Positions 17,177 through 25,707 of a stretch of DNA of 64,000 nt are shown piece after piece (positions within the stretch are counted from its first letter, which is position 1; the number at the start of each line of letters is the position of its first letter). The notes under the pieces are model-generated. The model saw only the letters and a program-made list of their open reading frames with translations, was not told where the DNA came from and made no database searches. The DNA lies in assembly GCF_007995065.1 (NCBI RefSeq), contig NZ_VOQR01000001.1:2731001-2795000 (forward strand). Direction: 5' to 3'. Made by a program: the position numbers and the translations under genes. The stretch is from Sphingomonas ginsenosidivorax (lineage in GTDB: Bacteria; Pseudomonadota; Alphaproteobacteria; Sphingomonadales; Sphingomonadaceae).

Positions 17177-18477
17177 GGAGCCTCGGGTAACGGCGTCGGG
17201 GTCTTGGGCCGCAGACGCGCGAACAGCCGCGGCACCAGCCCGTGCCGCGCCATCCAGTCGCTGTACGCGCGGTAGGCCGGGTCCAGCCCCAGATGCCGCT
17301 CCTCGGTCTTGGCGCGCCAGTAATAGACCCCGCTGACCGCCATCATCAGCAACGTCGCGCGCACCGCGTCGGTCGTGGTCCCCATCGTCAGCACGGGGAT
17401 CGTCGACAGCCACCAGAACAGGTTCTTCGACAGATAGGCCGGGTGCCGCGAGAACGCATAGGGCCCGTGCGTCAGGATGCCGCGATGCGTGAGGTTGGAG
17501 AAACGCATCCCGAACGCCATCGTCGCCCAGGCATAGATCCCGGTCAGCCCGACCAGCACCGACCCCAGCAGCGCGAGCACCACCGGATGGTACTGGAACC
17601 AGAAATCCCAGTAGCGCGTGCCCTCGTGGTAATCGAGCGGGCCGCCGGTGCTCATCAGGATGAACGGCGGATAGCACATCAGCGCGGCGAGCCACGCCAC
17701 CGCGAACGGATTGGCGCTGCGGATGTGCGAATCGAGCGGGCGGAACGTCAGCAGATAGCCGACCGTCGCGAACGCCACGTCGATCGTGAACATGAAGGTG
17801 ATCAGCCAGTTCGCGAGCGCGGCCGGATCGCGCAGGATCGCGCTGGTATCGCCGCGGATGAAGTCGCCGAACCCCGGCGGCACGATCGCCAGCATGAAGG
17901 CGAGGAAGAAGGTCTTCACCCCCCAGGCGCGCAGATGGCCGTAGATCGCCTCGCGGTCGACGCCCCCCTGCCCGGTCAGCCACGCGCCGAGATGCCAGGC
18001 GCCGTCCTTCGGCTCGACCAGATAGCGGTCGAGCCAGGTCACATAGGGGATCGACGCGACGAACAGGATCGGCGCGGCGTTGGTGAAGCACCACATCGCG
18101 AACGCGAAATTGCCCGTCCAGTAGAAGCGGCCCATGAAATAGATCGTCGCGATCCCGATCCAGGTGACCCAGAAGGCAGCGAGCTTGGTGAGGCTCAGCT
18201 CGATCGTGTCGCGCCAGGGTCGCGGCGACGACCAGTCGATCCCCGTGCTCGGGTTCCGGTGCACCTTGTCGACCAGCAGCGACCAGATCACCATCGGCAC
18301 CCCGCACGCGGCCAGGTTGACCAGCGCCGAATAGGGCCCGTCCATGCCGTAGCGACGCGCGATCGCCACCCAGGTGAGCACGCCTGCGAGGCCGGCAAGC
18401 CCGGCGCCGTGGCTGACCGCCGATCGGGGACGGGGATCGGCCTGGGTCTGGGCCGCGAGCGCGGGGTCGTGATACAT
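17167..18477 (-). CDS. Isoprenylcysteine O-methyltransferase-like multi-pass membrane protein
   Basis: 436 aa from MYHDPALAAQ; the upstream open frame runs through tRNA-Gly and is discarded. About nine or ten transmembrane helices are present. The C-terminal quarter carries the ICMT/PEMT-family S-adenosylmethionine motif GPYAFSRHPAYLSKNLFWW (about residues 340-358) and the following EERHLGLDPAYRAYSDWM, as in protein-S-isoprenylcysteine methyltransferases and related lipid or sterol-type enzymes. The N-terminal about 250 residues form an extra membrane domain I do not recognise. The bacterial substrate is unknown. Its final residues and stop lie inside the neighbouring repeat. Confidence 0.75.
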   Translation of the reverse strand: MYHDPALAAQTQADPRPRSAVSHGAGLAGLAGVLTWVAIARRYGMDGPYSALVNLAACGVPMVIWSLLVDKVHRNPSTGIDWSSPRPWRDTIELSLTKLAAFWVTWIGIATIYFMGRFYWTGNFAFAMWCFTNAAPILFVASIPYVTWLDRYLVEPKDGAWHLGAWLTGQGGVDREAIYGHLRAWGVKTFFLAFMLAIVPPGFGDFIRGDTSAILRDPAALANWLITFMFTIDVAFATVGYLLTFRPLDSHIRSANPFAVAWLAALMCYPPFILMSTGGPLDYHEGTRYWDFWFQYHPVVLALLGSVLVGLTGIYAWATMAFGMRFSNLTHRGILTHGPYAFSRHPAYLSKNLFWWLSTIPVLTMGTTTDAVRATLLMMAVSGVYYWRAKTEERHLGLDPAYRAYSDWMARHGLVPRLFARLRPKTPTPLPEAPSP

Positions 18478-18593
18478 GGCAGAGGCCCTAGCCGATATTG
18501 GTAAGCAAGCCGTGAAGCATTCGGCGGCTTGCGCGCGCCGCGGCCCGACGCTAACCCGTCCGCAGCGACGACACCGCGCGATCACGCCCCTGG

Positions 18594-18667
18594 GCGGGTA
18601 TAGTACAATGGTAGTACAGCAGCCTTCCAAGCTGAATACACGGGTTCGATTCCCGTTACCCGCTCCA
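18594..18667 (+). tRNA. tRNA-Gly, anticodon TCC
   Basis: 74 nt with encoded CCA. Acceptor GCGGGTA (18594-18600) pairs with TACCCGC (18657-18663). The anticodon loop CTTCCAA gives TCC. The T arm is ACGGG-TTCGATT-CCCGT. The first anticodon-stem pair is a G.A mismatch (27:43), the only irregularity. Confidence 0.96.
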
Positions 18668-18739
18668 CCGCCGCCTTCCAGCACGAGCCCCTCGCCTTCC
18701 GACGCACAGTCCCGGCTCGATCCGCCGCGGAGATATCGG

Positions 18740-18931
18740 ATGAAGGAGGCGATACGCCCCCTGATCCTCGTGGCTGGCCTCGCCACCGGTTGCGCGGACC
18801 GACGCGACGTGATCATGACACCCGGCATGCCGCCGATCTGCGGCTATTCCGAGCCGGAAATCGATCCCGGTTGCCGGATCCAGCCCCAGCCCCCGCCTCA
18901 ACCCACGCCGACTCAAACCAGCGGCATCTGA
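18740..18931 (+). CDS. Small putative lipoprotein
   Basis: 63 aa. MKEAIRPLILVAGLATGC is a short lipoprotein-type signal ending at a Cys (lipobox ATGC). It is followed by a polar segment with two further Cys and a Pro/Gln-rich tail. GGAG lies 7 bases before the ATG. It runs convergently into the histidine-kinase gene, and the two 3' ends overlap by 19 bases. Function unknown; membrane attachment is inferred from the lipobox only. Confidence 0.5.
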   Translation: MKEAIRPLILVAGLATGCADRRDVIMTPGMPPICGYSEPEIDPGCRIQPQPPPQPTPTQTSGI

Positions 18932-20109
18932 AGACTGAAGCGCGTCTCCTCGGTCGTCGATGCCACGCTCAGATGCCCGTCATGCGCCGCGGCGATCTTG
19001 GCGGCGATGTAGAGGCCGAGACCCAGCCCTTCGCGGTCCGAGGCCGCCTTTCCCCTGACGAAGGGCTGGAACAGCTGCTCCATCGCGGCCGGCGGTATCG
19101 GCTGCCCGCCGTTCGCGACGGACAGGGTGAACACGCCGTCCTGCGACGAGCAGAGGACGCGGACCGGCTGCGCGGACGTGCCGTGCGTCAGCGCGTTGCC
19201 GATCAGGTTGGACAGCAATTGCGCAATCCGATCGGCATCGCAGTGGACCTGCTGGTCCGTCGAGCATTCCGCCGAGATCACATGATCGGGATGCGTGCTC
19301 GCCAGTTCGGTCACCACCTGGTCGATGATCGGCTCGATCGGTACCAGCGTGCGCCGCAGCGCGATGCCGCCGCCCAGTTGTCCCCGCGCGAGGTCGAGGA
19401 CGTCGGCGATCAACCCGGTCATGCGGTCGGTGCTGCGGCGCATCTGCGCGAGCAGCAAGGCGGCCCGCTCGGGCGACGGCTGGTTCTCGAGTAGCGTGAT
19501 CCCCGCCTGGATCGCCGCCAACGGGTTGCGGAGGTCATGCCCCATCACCGCGATGAACTGCTCGCGCAACTCCGCCGCCTCCTGCTGCGCCGCGACATCG
19601 GCCTGGCTGTCCCCGAGGCGCCGTGCCTGATCCAGCGTGAAGCCGATCAGCTTGGCGAACATCGCGAACATGCTCCGGATTTCGGGCCTGGCGAGATCGC
19701 GGGGCTCCGGATCGATCGCGCACAACGTCCCGAAGAAGCTGCCGTCCGGCAGGATGATGGGGTAGGAGATGTAACTGCGGAACCCGTACTGCGCCGGCGT
19801 GCGATGCGTGCCGAAGACCGGATCGCCAAACGCGTCCGAAATGATCACCGGGTCGCCGGACCGCCGGATTTCGTCGCAAAGCGTCGTCCCGAGTTCGAGT
19901 TCGCCGCCGGGCTCGAGGCCGAAATCGATGGTGTCGCGAACCCCGCAGGCGATCCAGCGCTTGTCGGTCACCCGCGCGACCGCCGCAAACCCCATGCCGG
20001 TCGTCTGGCAGACCGTTTCCAGAATTGTCGGGATGATGGCGATACGGCTTGCCAGATCGACATCCGACCTGTCGCGGCCCTGCTCCACCCCTACTCTGCC
20101 ATCCCCCAT
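18913..20109 (-). CDS. GAF-domain sensor histidine kinase
   Basis: 398 aa and soluble (no transmembrane segment). An N-terminal GAF domain spans about residues 20-165, with the RSYISYPIILPDGSFFGTLCAID block. The dimerisation/phosphoacceptor box is FIAVMGHDLRNPLAAIQAGI (about residues 190-209, His in the HDLRNP motif). The HATPase domain has an N box (LLSNLIGNALTHG), G1 (NGGQPI) and a GLGLGLYIAAKIA G2 box near residue 360. It autophosphorylates on His in response to an unknown cytoplasmic signal. No response regulator is adjacent, so it is an orphan kinase. The GAF seems closest to those of bacteriophytochrome-like or stress kinases, but no chromophore Cys is obvious. Confidence 0.88.
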   Translation of the reverse strand: MGDGRVGVEQGRDRSDVDLASRIAIIPTILETVCQTTGMGFAAVARVTDKRWIACGVRDTIDFGLEPGGELELGTTLCDEIRRSGDPVIISDAFGDPVFGTHRTPAQYGFRSYISYPIILPDGSFFGTLCAIDPEPRDLARPEIRSMFAMFAKLIGFTLDQARRLGDSQADVAAQQEAAELREQFIAVMGHDLRNPLAAIQAGITLLENQPSPERAALLLAQMRRSTDRMTGLIADVLDLARGQLGGGIALRRTLVPIEPIIDQVVTELASTHPDHVISAECSTDQQVHCDADRIAQLLSNLIGNALTHGTSAQPVRVLCSSQDGVFTLSVANGGQPIPPAAMEQLFQPFVRGKAASDREGLGLGLYIAAKIAAAHDGHLSVASTTEETRFSLQMPLV

Positions 20110-20342
20110 CTGGACATCTTAACCTATATTGATACGCGACGGTGCCTTTACGCAGACTTGATCGAAGTTCGGGATTTGGCAACTGTTCGATCCGCGCCGA
20201 TGTATATTTTCGGACGCGCGCCGCGAGTAACCGCCCGTCCGCCGGGACCGATCATCGCGAGCGACCGGCAGGAAATATGAAACGACCCCGGCGCCGACGC
20301 GACGTTGCCGCGCCTGCGCTGGGGTCGACGGTCGCCTGCCCG
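20110..20342. other. Intergenic stretch between the histidine kinase and the MarR-like gene
   Basis: 233 bases without a convincing gene. A CGACCCC (20283-20289)/GGGGTCG (20321-20327) inverted pair just 3' of the MarR-like stop could be a weak terminator, though no U tract follows on the minus strand. The AT-richer part (20115-20215) is where the kinase promoter should lie; I cannot pick a clear -35/-10 pair. Confidence 0.4.
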
Positions 20343-20741
20343 TCAGGGAAGCGCGAGCATTGCCAGCAGGTTGGTCATCCGGCGTCGCCCGAGCGTCGTC
20401 AGCTTGACGTGCGAGCGCCGGCCATCGGTCGCGTCGCGGACGCGTTCGACCAGCGCGGCGTCCTGCAGCAGCGACAGATAGCGCAGTGCGGTCGCCGACG
20501 GCGCGCGGGCGCCGATGCAGACCGCGGACACGCTCAGCTGGCGGTCGTCATAGTCCGAGATGAACAGGTCCAGGAGGATGTCCCAGGCCGGTTCGGAGAA
20601 CAGCAGGTTGCCGAGCTCGGCGTCGCGCCGCTTGCGCAGCAGGTAGAGCCGCCGCGCGACATCGACCAGCGTCGCGCCCGGCTTCTTCACGGCAACCGAT
20701 CCCCGGCCGAGGGCCGGGACGTCGATAAGGGCATGGTGCAT
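20343..20741 (-). CDS. MarR-like winged-helix transcriptional regulator
   Basis: 132 aa. The central segment LGNLLFSEPAWDILLDLFIS through SATALRYLSLLQDAALVERVRD (about residues 43-103) has the helix-turn-helix pattern of a winged helix. The DGRRSHVKLTTLGRRRM wing follows. GGAA precedes the ATG at 20741. It is the last of three closely spaced minus-strand genes (24 bases after the small membrane-protein gene) and probably shares a transcript with the LuxR-type regulator. Its ligand and targets are unknown. Confidence 0.72.
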   Translation of the reverse strand: MHHALIDVPALGRGSVAVKKPGATLVDVARRLYLLRKRRDAELGNLLFSEPAWDILLDLFISDYDDRQLSVSAVCIGARAPSATALRYLSLLQDAALVERVRDATDGRRSHVKLTTLGRRRMTNLLAMLALP

Positions 20742-20765
20742 CGAACCAGTTCCGATTCATGGACG

Positions 20766-21224
20766 CTAGCGCAGGGTCGGGTCCTGACGGCTCCAGTCGA
20801 GATCCCAGCCCTTGGACCGGATTCGCGACGCATGCCGAAGGGTGCCGATCACGAGCAGCACGACGATGGGATAGCTCCACGCCGCCGCGAGAACCGCATA
20901 GGTCAGGCGGATGACGTCGGGGCTGATCGCGCGGGCAAGATGCGCACCCGTGCCGAGCAGATGGAGCGCGGTGGCCCAGGCGGGCCAGAAACGATCGGCA
21001 TGGAGGGTGATGGCGAGCATGACTGCGAGCAAGGCGAGGTCGACGAGCAGGACGTCGAGTTCGACGCCCGCGAACCGGACCGCCATGTCATCCTGCAGGA
21101 CCTGCGTCGATACCGCTGCGAGCAGCAGCGCAAGCCCGAGCACGCGCTCGGGTGCGCCGCCGCGCCACAATGCGAATACGGAGGCCGCGATCTGGATCGC
21201 GTAGAATATCCAGACGCGATCCAT
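20766..21224 (-). CDS. Small multi-pass membrane protein, hypothetical
   Basis: 152 aa from MDRVWIFYAIQIAASVFALW; AGGA lies 6 bases before the ATG. Four to five transmembrane helices: about residues 3-18, 26-42, 51-74, 78-100 and 112-130. The basic C-terminal tail RHASRIRSKGWDLDWSRQDPTLR is cytoplasmic by the positive-inside rule. I recognise no enzyme motif. It sits between two transcription-factor genes in a tight operon, so a role in sensing or membrane anchoring for them is plausible but unproven. Confidence 0.65.
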   Translation of the reverse strand: MDRVWIFYAIQIAASVFALWRGGAPERVLGLALLLAAVSTQVLQDDMAVRFAGVELDVLLVDLALLAVMLAITLHADRFWPAWATALHLLGTGAHLARAISPDVIRLTYAVLAAAWSYPIVVLLVIGTLRHASRIRSKGWDLDWSRQDPTLR

Positions 21225-21258
21225 ACCGTTTCCTTCGCCCCCTACCGAAACGCTGCGA

Positions 21259-22215
21259 TCAGGCGACCGCGGAAAGCCGCGGTGCCTCGCGCAGCGCGCC
21301 TTCGTTCGGCGGGCATTCCGACACGTCGCCATAGCCGTAGAACTGGCCGAGACCGATGTCGTGGCGCACCTCGATCAGCGCACGGTGCGCATCGACGAAG
21401 CGCTGGCGGGCCTTGATGATGTCCATCGAGGCTTCGGCGACCAGCTGCAGGGCTGCGGTTCCGGTGGAGACCGGCAGATTGGCGGCGACGCGCTGCTGGA
21501 GCAGCGTCGAGACGCAGGTCGCGGCGAGCTGGGCCGCCTCGTCGACCGCGGCCTCGGCCTTCAGGAAATCCGCAGTGACCGCGTCCGTCGCACGGCGTCG
21601 TTCTTTGAGCATTGTCTGTGTCCCACCGTTCGGCACCGCGGAAGCGGCGCTGTTGAACGGAGCGGCAGCGGTCCGGCTGGATCGAAGCAGGCTGGTCAAC
21701 GTCATGGCCATGTTCACGATGGCCATCGATGCGATGGCGATCATGACGGTAAGGCCGATCAGTCTGACGAGCCGCGTCCCCTTCGACGACCGGTTGCGCG
21801 CCACTCCCTCGAAACCGTCCGTCGGAAGCGTTCCGAAGAAACGGTGACCGAGCCCCCACGGCTCGGACGCCCTGACGTCTGCCGGCTCGGACGGGGGGTT
21901 GGGAACGTCGATTGGTTCGGATGGCAGCCGTTCGTACGTCGTATCGGGCGCTGGCTCGGGCGTCGGACCCGCCGCCGAACCGAACGCCTGCCCGGCGGCC
22001 GGAGCGGACAGCCCCTCATGCTCCTGCAACCGGCGCGCGGCCTCGAACCGTGATCCGACGCCGAGGATCTGGATCGCGCGCTCGATGCGCTTGTCGATGG
22101 CGGACGGGGACACGCCGACGATCGCGGCGATCTCTTTCGAGTTGTGATGCGACAGGACGAGGCGCAAACATGCGCGCTGGGCTTCGGTCAGCTGATCGAT
22201 GCGTCCCCCGGTCAT
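21259..22215 (-). CDS. Membrane-tethered LuxR-type HTH regulator
   Basis: 318 aa. The GerE/LuxR-type HTH is at the extreme N-terminus: LTEAQRACLRLVLSHHNSKEIAAIVGVSPSAIDKRIERAI (about residues 9-48). A Pro-rich linker (about 70-115) and one strong transmembrane helix (LIGLTVMIAIASMAIVNMAM, about 152-171) follow. The remaining 145 residues would lie in the periplasm and are helical, ending in YGDVSECPPNEG. An N-terminal HTH with a periplasmic domain resembles ToxR/CadC topology but with a LuxR-type reader. It is first in the operon with the small membrane protein (34 bases later) and the MarR-like gene. AAGG precedes the ATG. Confidence 0.8.
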   Translation of the reverse strand: MTGGRIDQLTEAQRACLRLVLSHHNSKEIAAIVGVSPSAIDKRIERAIQILGVGSRFEAARRLQEHEGLSAPAAGQAFGSAAGPTPEPAPDTTYERLPSEPIDVPNPPSEPADVRASEPWGLGHRFFGTLPTDGFEGVARNRSSKGTRLVRLIGLTVMIAIASMAIVNMAMTLTSLLRSSRTAAAPFNSAASAVPNGGTQTMLKERRRATDAVTADFLKAEAAVDEAAQLAATCVSTLLQQRVAANLPVSTGTAALQLVAEASMDIIKARQRFVDAHRALIEVRHDIGLGQFYGYGDVSECPPNEGALREAPRLSAVA

Positions 22216-22340
22216 GGCTATGCCTTACCTGCATAGTCGGGCCGTTGCACCATATCTGTTGTATTAAGCATGCCGTTTCAGGCCATTGCGCACGCCGCTC
22301 GCGGCGGGTCCCGATACCCCGCCTGATCAGCATGGGGGTA

Positions 22341-22427
22341 TGGTGGACAGGGTAGGGTTCGAACCTACGTAGGAGAAACTCCGGCAGATTTACAGTCTGC
22401 TGCCTTTAACCACTCGGCCACCTGTCC
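22341..22427 (-). tRNA. tRNA-Tyr, anticodon GTA
   Basis: 87 nt with encoded CCA. Acceptor GGACAGG (22421-22427) pairs with CCTGTCC (22345-22351). The anticodon loop CTGTAAA gives GTA. It has a class II long variable arm and a TTCGAAC T loop. It lies between the divergent LuxR-type gene and rlmB. Confidence 0.96.
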
Positions 22428-22586
22428 AGGTGTCGCTCTTCAAGCGAGGCGGCTCCATGGCGAAGCTTGCCGGGCGTGTCAACGCGGGTTGCGTCGTCGA
22501 GCGCCGCCGCATAGCGCTTTTCCGCACATGATCCGTCCAAATGAAAGACCGACGATGACCCACACATATCCAGGCGGCACGCGCTG

Positions 22587-23336
22587 ATGGCCGCGCGGAA
22601 AGGCCATCGGCCGAGCAAGGCGCCCGCCGGCCGTCCCCGTTTCTGGGGCAAGCACGCGGTCGCCGCGGCGTTCGCCAACCCCGAGCGGGTGGTGCGGAAA
22701 ATCATGGGCACGCGCGAGGCGCTGGCCGGGCTCGATCTGCCGGCCAACGTGCCGGTGACCTTTGCCGAGGCGCCCGACCTAGCGCGCCTGGTGCCGGGCG
22801 ACGCACCGCACCAGGGCGTGGTGATCGAGGTCGACCCCCTCGAGGACATGTGGCTCGCCGACCTGCTCGAGCATGGCAAGGACGACAACCGGCCGCTCGT
22901 CATCCTCGACGGCGTGACCGATCCGCACAATGTCGGGGCGATCATGCGCTCGGCGGCGGCGTTCGACGCGCTGGGGATCGTGACGCCCGACCGCAACGCG
23001 CCACCCGAATCGGGGACGATCGCGCGCGCCGCATCGGGTGCGTTGGAGACGGTGCCGTGGGTCCGGGTCGTCAATCTGGCACGCGCGCTGGAGGAGATCG
23101 CCGAGGCGGGGTTCTGGCGGATCGGCCTCACCGGCCATGCCACGCAGACGCTGGGTCAGGCGATGGGCACGCAGCGAATCGCGATCGTGCTGGGCGCCGA
23201 GGGCGAAGGCATGCGGCAGAATACCGAGCAGCACTGCGACGAGCTCGCCAAGCTGCCGATCTCGGACAAGGTCGAGAGCCTCAACGTGTCGAACGCCGCG
23301 GCGATCGCACTGTATGCGGTGACGACGCGGACGTAG
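22587..23336 (+). CDS. rlmB: 23S rRNA Gm2251 2'-O-methyltransferase (TrmH/SpoU family)
   Basis: 249 aa. An N-terminal substrate-binding domain with FWGKHAVAAAFANPERVVRK is followed by the SPOUT domain. The three family motifs are visible: LDGVTDPHNVGAIMRSAAAF (about residues 109-128), IVLGAEGEGMRQ (about 199-210) and the ISDKVESLNVSNAAAIALY block (about 222-241). It methylates G2251 of the 23S rRNA P loop. A distant paralogous assignment (tRNA Gm18 enzyme) is possible, but the N-terminal L30e-like domain favours RlmB. Confidence 0.92.
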   Translation: MAARKGHRPSKAPAGRPRFWGKHAVAAAFANPERVVRKIMGTREALAGLDLPANVPVTFAEAPDLARLVPGDAPHQGVVIEVDPLEDMWLADLLEHGKDDNRPLVILDGVTDPHNVGAIMRSAAAFDALGIVTPDRNAPPESGTIARAASGALETVPWVRVVNLARALEEIAEAGFWRIGLTGHATQTLGQAMGTQRIAIVLGAEGEGMRQNTEQHCDELAKLPISDKVESLNVSNAAAIALYAVTTRT

Positions 23337-23345
23337 GCAAGAACG

Positions 23346-23374
23346 GGCGGACGACGGCAAGGCCGCCGTCCGCC
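23346..23374. terminator. GC-rich hairpin between convergent rlmB and ferredoxin genes
   Basis: GGCGGACGACGGC pairs with GCCGCCGTCCGCC (one mismatch) around a 3-base loop directly after the rlmB stop. No U tract follows on either strand, so termination activity is uncertain. Confidence 0.4.
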
Positions 23375-23463
23375 GGGATCGGCTTCAGGCCGACCCGCCG
23401 CCCGTGCCGGACGCCGCGCGGCCCAGCCGCACGGCGGCGCGGACGGAGCCACGCCTGCGTACG

Positions 23464-23781
23464 TCAGTCCTCTGCGCCGATTCGCACCTTCATGCCGTCG
23501 AGCTCGTCGGTCATCGCGATCTGGCACGACAGTCGCGAGAACGCGTCGCGGTCGCTGGTCGAATCGAGCAAATCGTCCTCGTCCGGGGTGATCGGCTTGA
23601 GTTTGGCCGCAAACGCCGGGTCGACATGGACATGGCAGGTGGCGCAGCTGCAGCAGCCACCGCACAGCGCGAGGATTTCGTCGATGCCGGCGTCGCGAAT
23701 CACTTCCATGACCGACAGCCCCGTCTCGCCGTTGATCTCGCGTTCTTCCCCTTCGCGGGTCACGACGATAAGCTTTGGCAT
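23464..23781 (-). CDS. 2Fe-2S ferredoxin, adrenodoxin/putidaredoxin type
   Basis: 105 aa from [13 protein letters not shown]. Cluster ligands fit C-x5-C-x2-C...C at Cys40, Cys46, Cys49 and Cys86, as in adrenodoxin-type ferredoxins. The binding loop is [17 protein letters not shown] and so has two extra Cys (43 and 44). The C-terminal [18 protein letters not shown] fits. It carries single electrons to P450s, hydroxylases or Fe-S assembly. No partner is adjacent; the FAD reductase at 1322-2548 could reduce it. Confidence 0.92.
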   Translation of the reverse strand: MPKLIVVTREGEEREINGETGLSVMEVIRDAGIDEILALCGGCCSCATCHVHVDPAFAAKLKPITPDEDDLLDSTSDRDAFSRLSCQIAMTDELDGMKVRIGAED

Positions 23782-23835
23782 GATGTCCTCCCAAAAATTC
23801 GCCCATGCCGGTCCCGACCTTCGGGAGCAAGCGTC

Positions 23836-24459
23836 ATGGGGCTGAGCGCCGAACAGCTCGCCGCGGCGATGGCGGCGCTCTGCACGATCGAGCCGGCGTT
23901 CGCCGCCGCGGTCGCGGAGGCCGGTCACCCTGCCCCGCGCCTCAGCGACCGCGGGTTCGCGACGTTGTTGCGGACGATCGTCGGCCAGCAGGTGAGCGTC
24001 GCATCCGCCGCCGCGGTGTGGCGCAAGCTCGACGACGTCGTCGGCGGCGCCGCCGATCCGGCAAACATCGCGGGGGCGAGCGACGAGACGCTGCGCAGCG
24101 CCGGGCTGTCGCGGCAGAAGCTGGGCTATGCGCGCAGCCTGGCCGACGAGGTGACGAGCGGCCGACTCGACCTGGAGAACCTGCCCGAGGACGACGAGGA
24201 GGCGATCGCCGCGCTGGTGCGGGTCAAGGGGATCGGCCGCTGGTCGGCGGAAATCTACCTGCTGTTCGCGGAAGGGCGGACCGACATCTGGCCGGCGGGG
24301 GATCTCGCGGTGCAGATCGCGGTGGGCCGGATCCTGGGTCACGACGCACGGCCGAGCGAGAAGCTGACGCGCGAGGTCGCCGAGGCCTGGCGCCCGCACC
24401 GCGGTGCGGCGGCGATCTTCGCGTGGCATCATTACCAGGCGGACATGAAGGTCATCTGA
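23836..24459 (+). CDS. DNA-3-methyladenine glycosylase 2 (AlkA-like)
   Basis: 207 aa from [17 protein letters not shown] lies 8 bases upstream. It has the helix-hairpin-helix DNA glycosylase fold: [19 protein letters not shown] (about residues 45-63), the Hh[19 protein letters not shown] (about residues 128-145), and WPAGDLAVQ, whose Asp matches the catalytic Asp of AlkA. It lacks AlkA's N-terminal domain, giving the short 200-aa form common in bacteria. It excises alkylated purines to start base-excision repair. No ada gene is adjacent. Confidence 0.9.
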   Translation: MGLSAEQLAAAMAALCTIEPAFAAAVAEAGHPAPRLSDRGFATLLRTIVGQQVSVASAAAVWRKLDDVVGGAADPANIAGASDETLRSAGLSRQKLGYARSLADEVTSGRLDLENLPEDDEEAIAALVRVKGIGRWSAEIYLLFAEGRTDIWPAGDLAVQIAVGRILGHDARPSEKLTREVAEAWRPHRGAAAIFAWHHYQADMKVI

Positions 24460-24591
24460 GCGCCGCCGGCCCGGAGGGGGGAGGCGGAGGGGGGCCGGAG
24501 GGGAGGTCGGACGGCGATTTCGTGTCGCTGACCGCTTGCCTAATGTCGTGCGCTGGCGTCTGGAGGACGGACGAACCGGGAGCGATGTTGC

Positions 24592-25557
24592 GTGCTGATA
24601 CTGACGATGGCCCTGCTGGCGGCGGCACCCCAGGCTGCTCCGGCCCCCGATCATTCAAAGGGCATACCCTCGTCCAACCCGCGCGCCGACGCGAAGGCGA
24701 CGATCGCAGTCGAATCGGCGCGCGCGGCCGAGCGCCAGGCCGATGCCGCAAAGGCCGCGAAGGCCGCAGGCATCGAGGTCCGCGACGGCGACATCCTGGT
24801 GCTCGCGCGCGACAAGAAGGGCGATCCGCTGCAGGGCGCCAACGTCAAGGCGTTCGGCGCGACGCAGGCGGTCGACAGCGCGGTCGTCGGCCCGGTCGCG
24901 CGCGTCTACAAGCGCAAGGTGCCCTCCCCGATCCGCAGCGGGATCCACAATTTCCTGTACAATCTGAAGGAGCCGGTCGTGTTCCTCAACTTCCTCCTGC
25001 AGTTCAAGCCGGGCAAGGCGGCCGAGACGGCGGGCCGGTTCGTGATCAATTCGACCGTGGGTGTCGCCGGCGTGTTCGACTTCGCCAAGCGCAAGCCGTT
25101 CCGCCTGCCGCGACGCGCGAACGGCTTTGCCGACACGCTCGGCTATCACGGGGTCAAGAACGGGCCGTTCCTGTTCCTGCCGATCGTCGGGCCGACCACG
25201 GTGCGCGACCTGTTCGGCGGGTTCGTCGACCGGCTGATCCTGCCCGTGACGGTGGGGCATCCCTTCACCAGCGCGACCTATACCGCGCCGCTGGGCGTGC
25301 TCGGGGCGCTCGACCACCGCGCCGACTTCGACGAGACGCTCGAGGTGCTGCACGACGGCTCGGTCGATCCGTACACCGCATCGCGCGAATTCTATCTGCG
25401 GCGGCGCCAGGCGGAGATCGACCATCTGCATGGCCGGGACCCGGTGACGCCGCCGCCGGTGGTGCGGACGTTGCCGGTGGTGGAGCCGGTGGCGACGATT
25501 CCCGCCGAGCCTGTGCCGGCTGAGCCTGTGCCGATGCCGGAGACGGTCACGCCATAA
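24592..25557 (+). CDS. mlaA: MlaA (VacJ) family protein, apparently without a lipidation Cys
   Basis: 321 aa from a GTG (GGGAG 8 bases upstream). Family core: [20 protein letters not shown] (about residues 110-129), the [18 protein letters not shown] block (about 148-165), [29 protein letters not shown] and [10 protein letters not shown]. MlaA removes phospholipid from the outer leaflet of the outer membrane and hands it to the Mla system, so it fits with mlaEFD at 60.7-63.6 kb. The signal sequence ([20 protein letters not shown]) has no Cys, so it appears secreted by signal peptidase I rather than lipidated as in E. coli. There is a Pro-rich C-terminal tail. Confidence 0.85.
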   Translation: MLILTMALLAAAPQAAPAPDHSKGIPSSNPRADAKATIAVESARAAERQADAAKAAKAAGIEVRDGDILVLARDKKGDPLQGANVKAFGATQAVDSAVVGPVARVYKRKVPSPIRSGIHNFLYNLKEPVVFLNFLLQFKPGKAAETAGRFVINSTVGVAGVFDFAKRKPFRLPRRANGFADTLGYHGVKNGPFLFLPIVGPTTVRDLFGGFVDRLILPVTVGHPFTSATYTAPLGVLGALDHRADFDETLEVLHDGSVDPYTASREFYLRRRQAEIDHLHGRDPVTPPPVVRTLPVVEPVATIPAEPVPAEPVPMPETVTP

Positions 25558-25564
25558 CCTCTTC

Positions 25565-25658
25565 GTCATGCCGGACTCCTTCCGGCATCCACGGTTCCGC
25601 ACACCCTCCGGCCGGTTGGTACGCCACACGATGGACCCCGGACCAAGTCCGGGGTGAC
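25565..25658. repeat. REP-like palindrome, family B variant
   Basis: GTCATGCCGGACTCCTTCCGGCATCCA and the inverse TGGACCCCGGACCAAGTCCGGGGTGAC. It ends before mntH; a GTG inside its right arm makes a spurious upstream start for that gene. Confidence 0.75.
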
Positions 25659-25707
25659 GGAAAGGGGGCGCTTGTCGCTCCCGAAACATTGCGGCACAGC
25701 GTCCGGA

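Noticed and set aside
25654..25707. Longer mntH start at GTG 25654
   Set aside because: The codon lies in the right arm of the family B repeat; the next Met is closer to the family N-terminus.
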